This document shows, one piece after another, positions 25,914 to 30,411 of a DNA stretch of 30,411 nt (its first letter is position 1; each line of letters begins with the position of its first letter). The position numbers were made by a program, and so were the translations under genes. Source of the stretch: Amphimedon queenslandica. Lineage: Eukaryota; Porifera; Demospongiae; Haplosclerida; Niphatidae. The stretch spans positions 65,962 through 96,372 of the forward strand of contig NW_003546562.1 of NCBI RefSeq assembly GCF_000090795.2, in the 5' to 3' direction. The notes below the pieces were generated by a model that searched no databases, had not been told where the DNA came from, and saw nothing but the letters and a program-made list of their open reading frames with translations.

Positions 25914-26482
25914 CATTTTTTGAAACGTAGTGGCTATTTTTACGGTCCCGTAATCTCATTGTATACAGCTATTTTTACGGCAGGGAATATAGAAATGAAG
26001 TGACGTATAAAGATGACAATCAGCATCAATAAGGCAGCAGGATCGTGGTGGCACAGTGGGGAAGGCGCTGGGTTGGATACGGACGGGCACTGGTTCGAAT
26101 TCAGCTCAGACCATTTCTTCTTTTTTATTTTTTATAATTTTGACTTTAACAAATTGATTTTTTTTTTTATCTTTCTACTTCGCTATGTTCCCTAATTATG
26201 TTAGGAGCCCTAGTTATGTTAGGAGTCCCCTACTTAGCTATTTTTTTAGGGTTTAGGGGTTAGGGTGGTGGTTTTTTTTTTTAGAGCGTCCCCAGTCATT
26301 TTATGAGCCCCCTAGTTATGTTAGGAGTCCCCAATGTTGGTTTAGGGTTTAGTTTTTTTATTTTAGAGTGTTTCCCAGGTTTTAAAATGAGTAAATCCAT
26401 AGATAAATCATCCTGCCGTAAAAATAGCCACCCACGGTCGGATTACGGGCCCGTAAAAATAGCCACTGCCTTTTTGAAAACA
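25914..26482. mobile_element. Element with long imperfect inverted repeats, about 570 bp
   Basis: The left arm contains GTGGCTATTTTTACGG, CCCGTAATC and CTATTTTTACGGCAGG. The reverse complement of the right arm gives the same blocks in the same order (GTGGCTATTTTTACGGGCCCGTAATCC, then GGCTATTTTTACGGCAGG). Arms are about 75-80 bp. The interior has a tRNA-like sequence and the direct repeat TAGTTATGTTAGGAGYCCC. No transposase is present. Exact ends and target duplication are uncertain. Confidence 0.72.
26039..26112 (+). repeat. tRNA-derived SINE head or tRNA pseudogene
   Basis: TGGCACAGTGGG (26049-26060) fits the RNA polymerase III A box and GGTTCGAATTC (26092-26102) fits the B box, about 31 bases apart. 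The 5' part (GATCGTGGTGGCACAGTGG) and the GGCGCTGGGTTGG block are tRNA-like, but I could not fold a clean acceptor stem, so I do not call a functional tRNA. A T-rich tail follows (26113-26180). Confidence 0.65.
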
Positions 26483-27316
26483 TTATGGTGATCAGAAATC
26501 GGCTAATTTTGGCCCATAGCTCAAAAATTTAATTTGGAATTGGCTCAAACTTCCCAAGTAAATTAGTGGTTCATCCCTGCATGCAAGAAGAGTATTAAAA
26601 AATGGATAGCACTGCACAAGGACAATTTCGACAATGCATCATAATGTATGCAAAGGTTGGCTTGACACAGACATACATGTAGATCACAGTACACATGCAA
26701 CTGCCCCAACCCTTCACTAACACACAATACTGCACATACCCATAAAACAGAGTCAGGAAAACAAATTTTAGTTAGCATGAGCACAGCAAATGAAAATCTT
26801 AGTCTGAAAATCAATTCTCAAAAAGAAACTCTAAAGGGTTAAAATTAAAAACCAAGCCTCCCAAAAATGGAGGACAATATTAAAGTCTCAGAGAGTAAGA
26901 AGTATATATGTATAAGTCTCATTTGTACATTTTTAGATTCGTACATTCCCCTATCCTTTACTGAGGATCTCGCTGAGTACTGAGCAAGAAACATAAGAAG
27001 ACCTCTTCTAGCACTATTAGAGACTCCTATCAATCAGTCCAAGTAAGTAAAATCTTTTAAATAGCTCCCATTCTCCAGTATGTACAGTTTGTATTGACAG
27101 TGCCATTAAAAACAAGCATATAAGTGTAAAAATATTCCTATGAAATTTTTTACCACCTTGCATGTACAGCTGGATTCTCATTAAGACTTATTAAGACTAG
27201 TCTCGTGGGCCGACTCCCTGGTTGGGGGATGAGAGGAGTCTGGCATGCATCTCAACTTCCGCTTGTTCTCAAGGCCAGTATAGGCCGGGACAATTACGTA
27301 ATGAAAATGGCGCACC

Positions 27317-28330
27317 ATGCACCTCAATGAAAAAGCTCTTATACATGATGCTGCCTTATCCTGTTGCTATCCATTATTAAAAGATCAACAGAAGTAGGTT
27401 GTTCTTTCCTTTTGTAAATGGAAGGACATTTTTGCCTGCCTTCCTACAGGGTTTGAGAAGAGTGCCTGTTTGTCATTTTTCCCAAATTGATTCACTGAGG
27501 AAGGGAACTCCTGGTCACAGCATTGTAATAGTAATTTTTCCATTAAACAGTTTAATGAAAGATCAAGTGAGAAGTTGTCAGGAACGAGGTGTAGCAGCAG
27601 CAGCAGCAGTCACATGTGATGACAAGTCCAGTGAGAAGGAGGCAATGAAGGGAGTCTACATCAGTCCAGAAATGATATTGGGTACGAAGAAATGGCGTTC
27701 TGTTCTGGACACCAATCTGTATCAGTCAAGGCTAGTTGGATTAGTAATTGACGAAGCGCACTGTGTAAAAACTTGGTGAGTGCTGCTTACTTTTTGATAC
27801 TAAATCATAGGGGTTATCTTTTTATTTACAGGGGTGATTTCCATCAAGTGTTTAAGAGTTGGGCCATTTAAGGGTATTGATCCCCACAGGTATCAACATG
27901 ATGGTACTAACACCGACTGCCACAACAAGATCTATACTAGAAATATGTCTTCGACTAGGCATGGAAGATCCTCATGTTGTTTAATTATTGCCTGACAAAC
28001 CAAACATATTCCTGTCATGCAATGAGTTTGACTCCATCGAAGGAAGCATCATTTGGATTGTTAGCCAAGTGATTGATAAATGAGAGGACGAAGATGGGAA
28101 GAGTTATCATATTTTGTAAAAAAAATAGTTCTGTGTAGTCAGATCTATTTGTATTTATTATGTTATGTGAAGGTTTTATGGAACCAAGAGGTGTTTTAGT
28201 TGCTAGTGTTGAGTCTTGTCTTGTGGACATGTTTACATCTGGGATGCATCTGGAAGTGAAGGAAATGATTTTGGAGTCCTTTTAGTAACAGAGATATCTG
28301 CAGTGAACTTTGGTGCTTGTGGATTAAGAT
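27317..28330 (+). pseudogene. RecQ-like DNA helicase pseudogene
   Basis: Segments in different frames read as one helicase. LLKDQQK, an in-frame TAG, then DIFACLPTGFEKS (a Walker A in which the usual GKS is EKS) lie at 27374-27456. After a frameshift follow GHSIVIVIFPLNSLMKDQV and VIDEAHCVKTW (motif II, DEAH at 27750-27761). A GT..AG intron (27778-27831) leads to GDFHQVFKSWA and a stop. LTPTATTRS (motif III), PDKPNIFLSCNEF, MGRVIIFC and LVDMFTSGMHLEVKE follow in several frames with stops and a poly-A slip near 28120. RecQ enzymes unwind DNA 3'-5'; this copy cannot. A (GCA)n run at 27592-27609 expands an alanine stretch. Possible start ATG at 27317. Confidence 0.85.
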
Positions 28331-28333
28331 CAG

Positions 28334-28594
28334 ATGAAGCAAGCAGTGCAAAGTACTAGATTTGTTGATACCACTTCTGTCTCATCACCACCATCACGCC
28401 TGATTGGGGAAAGGGCTGCACTTGTTGACAGTGAGGACAGTGATGTAACTGTTCCTCCACATGGTCTAGTAATTGTTGCTCCTCGATGCAATCTTCCATT
28501 CTCTCGTCATCCTCCTAATCGTCTTGGTTATTATGTCACTACTTCAGACTGGGACAGTCTTCATCTGGAGGGGGAGCTGTGTAATGAGTATTAA
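28334..28594 (+). CDS. Unidentified 86-residue ORF downstream of the RecQ-like pseudogene
   Basis: An open frame of 86 codons begins with ATG 28334 and ends at TAA. I do not recognise the product. It is polar, with Ser/Pro-rich stretches and a C-terminus of YYVTTSDWDSLHLEGELCNEY; it has no signal peptide or membrane segment. It directly follows the helicase remnant, so it may be the old C-terminal region of that protein in another frame. A polyadenylation signal AATAAA lies at 28853. Confidence 0.3.
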   Translation: MKQAVQSTRFVDTTSVSSPPSRLIGERAALVDSEDSDVTVPPHGLVIVAPRCNLPFSRHPPNRLGYYVTTSDWDSLHLEGELCNEY

Positions 28595-28986
28595 TCACTG
28601 GTACTGTAATACTATTGGATTGTAAACATTACTGTATTGTTGTTATTATCATTATGCTTTATGGTTTCATGTATGTATGTTGTTTTGCACATGCTCAGTT
28701 GTGTAGTGAGCATGTGATTCTGGTTTTCTATGATTGTCACTCTCTCTTTTATCAACTTTGTTTTTGAAAAACATTACTACAGTGGCACCTGCGAGTAGCT
28801 ACATTACATTAGCCATGCCTGTACGTGTATGTGTGTGACTACAAGTGTTTACAATAAAAATGACTGTGGCATGTTCTATTTTTGCTTTGGCTGCTTAAGG
28901 GCCAGTGCACTCTTTTGGACTGGAATTTGATATAATAATTAAGATTGTGATAAAAACAATAAAAAATAAGGTCACATTAAGAGTGA
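28595..28986. other. 3' flank between the RecQ-like region and the LRR gene
   Basis: No gene is seen. It contains AATAAA at 28853-28858 (plus strand), a small inverted repeat ACATGCTCA..TGAGCATGT around 28689-28713 and an AT-rich stretch before the LRR stop codon. Confidence 0.5.
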
Positions 28987-29651
28987 CTAGTACCAGTTTA
29001 CTATGTTTTGTATGCGGTAATAGTTGAGATAAGTATTAATACAAGTTTCTTTGTGTCGATAGTCTAAATTAAGCTCTCTTATTTTAGTATCAACTGGTAA
29101 TGACTGGAGAATGAGTAGTATTGACTCAGTAGGTAATGAAGTACACCTTAGATCCAGTGCATCTAGTGATGAGTTATTGAGGAGGAGATGAGAAAGAGCC
29201 TGTCCACTAGTAGAAGTAATAAGTGGATTATTATTGAGATCTAGTACGGTAAGTGTAGAATTATGCTCAAGTGCTTTACAGATTTTAATAACTCCTCTAT
29301 CACTAATGGAGTGGTATCTTATAACTAGGTCACGTAATGTATTATTATTAGCTAATAGCATACACAGGTACTGGATACAGTCATTTGTTAATGGAGTGTA
29401 CTGTATCACAAGATTCCTTAGGGTAAGTTTCAGTTTAGTTGATGATAGGAGAGTTAATGTGCTATTAGTTGATGAGGAATGGAGATCAATCACCTGCCCA
29501 TTACTATTGATATCACTAATAGCTTCTGTACACTGAACTGGAGATGGAAATGATAGAGACATCCAGTCATCGTAGCTCTCGACCCTCCCAATGACTCCTA
29601 ATATCAATGAAGGAATAATACTGATACTATATACGTCAACATTAAATAATA
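28987..29651 (-). CDS. Leucine-rich repeat protein, C-terminal exon (ribonuclease-inhibitor/NLR-type LRRs)
   Basis: The open frame encodes about 220 residues and ends at 28987. At least three LRRs of the ribonuclease-inhibitor type are visible: NNTLRDLVIRYHSISDRGV, NSTLTVLDLNNNPLI and NSSLDALDLRCTSLP, each preceded by a helix such as IKICKALEH or ALSHLLL. Such repeats form the sensing end of NLR proteins and of other scaffold proteins; no NACHT domain lies in the window, so the NLR label is inference. An acceptor AG at 29652-29653 suggests the exon starts at 29651. It joins in phase with a donor at 30378 (see the partial exon at the right edge). An internal ATG at 29661 is the alternative start. 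Confidence 0.72.
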
Positions 29652-30378
29652 CTACATGCATATCTTGTGTGCATACAAATCACCAGAGTAGCAGAATACA
29701 ATAAAAATGCATACATTTAGATGATTTTGAGCTTAAGTTTTATGCATGCCAGTGTTAAAGGTAAAGAGTATTGTCAAAAACTGCAAAATTAAAGCAGTAG
29801 ATTAATTCAGGAATATTCTGTCGTGGGGCTATACTGTTCTACCATATAAAGGAATGAGAAATTTGTGTGCAGCATGTTGCCCAGGGTCAGAATAGCCCCA
29901 ACTAGTTCTACTTTTTCTATTAAAACTTTTTAACTGTAATAGGTACAGAACTGGTCACTTTATCTATAACTTTTATTCAAATGCCTGTATTAGTGACGAA
30001 TATTGAGGTAAAATAGACTTAGTAGATTGAGTGGATAAAAGTAACAAAAGTGAGTAATGACTTTGTGAATAATTAATTTGATTATCTGTGGGAAGAATAG
30101 CCCCAAGTCACTCTATTTGAAAAAATCAGCGACTGAAAAAAGCACACCATTGAGACAAATACACATCATTATACCTTATAGCAAAAGCTGTTGTGCCTCG
30201 AAATTTTTAAAACTTACAGCATGGCTAAAAATAAAATACCACAATAATTAATAAATTTTGGGTGGTGAGTTTGCAAAAAAATTTTGGGCTACCAAGCTAC
30301 ATGCACATGCGCATGACCAAAGTACCAATGGTGTATCTCATTCACCCATAAATTAGATATACTGCTAACATTACATAC
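29652..30378 (-). other. Probable intron of the LRR gene
   Basis: The stretch has GT..AG ends on the minus strand. It is AT-rich with no ORF of note. It contains the motif GAATAGCCCCAA twice (near 29890 and 30097) and an inverted relative GTGGGGCTAT at 29823, possible traces of a small element. Confidence 0.4.
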
Positions 30379-30411
30379 CTTGCTCATGCTGTTTCTTGTC
30401 TTGTCTCAGTG
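30379..30411 (-). CDS. Partial upstream exon of the LRR gene (runs off the window)
   Basis: On the minus strand the last bases read LRQDKKQHEQ in one open frame and end at a good donor (CAAG|GTATGT). The leftover G completes a valine codon with the exon that begins at 29651, keeping the LRR frame open. Only 33 bases are visible, so this is a tentative link. Confidence 0.4.

Larger units (their letters stand above)
25530..27316. other. Gene-poor region between the ABCC gene and the RecQ-like pseudogene
   Basis: The first ABCC exon and its promoter probably lie here but could not be identified. The region holds a GTACATGTAC-type palindrome (25575-25588), a long-inverted-repeat element (25914-26482) enclosing a tRNA-like sequence, and unique AT-rich DNA. 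Short frames at 25543-25776, 26563-26814 and 26845-27033 have no recognisable domain. From 27180 the sequence becomes GC-richer (GTCTCGTGGGCCGACTCCCTGG) and is probably the old promoter of the RecQ-like gene. Confidence 0.5.

Noticed and set aside
26039..26112. A functional tRNA gene
   Set aside because: A and B boxes are present, but a clean acceptor stem and cloverleaf could not be formed, and the sequence sits inside a repeat element.
29234..29536. 100-codon plus-strand frame
   Set aside because: Antisense to the LRR exon, whose repeats are clearly recognisable on the minus strand.

Overview
The window is metazoan genomic DNA, most likely from a demosponge; Amphimedon queenslandica is my best guess, not proven. 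Reasons: an AT-rich compact genome, many introns of only 42-60 nt with GT..AG ends, an expanded tandem family of fibrinogen-related (FReD) genes with sponge-style N-termini, short TA-flanked inverted-repeat elements every few kb, and RecQ-like and NLR-like repeat-rich fragments. Nothing looks bacterial.

Layout. (1) 1-10.1 kb, plus strand: a tandem array of secreted FReD genes. Three copies are intact (1074-2023, 4048-5012, 7027-7972). Two are pseudogenes: 5765-6363 is internally deleted, and 9048-9997 carries a 188-bp MITE and has lost its FReD domain. The spacers are themselves duplicated and hold a footprint of a further lost copy. (2) 10.6-15.2 kb, minus strand: a decayed copy of cytoplasmic dynein 1 heavy chain. 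Linker, AAA2 and AAA3 exons are still readable but carry stops and frameshifts, AAA1 was not found, and several MITEs sit in its introns. (3) 15.4-17.45 kb, plus strand: an ankyrin-repeat, patatin-like (iPLA2/PLA2G6-type) phospholipase interrupted by a 605-bp assembly gap. (4) 18.55-25.53 kb, minus strand: an almost complete MRP1-type ABCC transporter. I resolved 30 exons whose lengths sum to 4,389 nt in one open frame (1,462 aa plus stop); only the first coding exon is missing. (5) 25.5-27.3 kb: a gene-poor block with a long-inverted-repeat element enclosing a tRNA-derived (SINE-like) sequence. (6) 27.3-28.3 kb, plus strand: a RecQ-like helicase pseudogene, followed by an unidentified small ORF. 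(7) 29.0 kb to the right edge, minus strand: the 3' end of a ribonuclease-inhibitor-type LRR protein, perhaps NLR-like.

Functionally the genes look like independent neighbours, not one pathway. The FReD array is the most system-like part. Its copies share a near-identical signal peptide, proximal promoter and first half of the FReD domain, but differ around the calcium/ligand pocket. Each intact copy also has an extra splice position. In copies 1 and 4 that stretch is a 42-nt, stop-free multiple of three, so two protein isoforms are possible. Exon boundaries were placed by eye from splice consensus plus family conservation; no transcript data were available.
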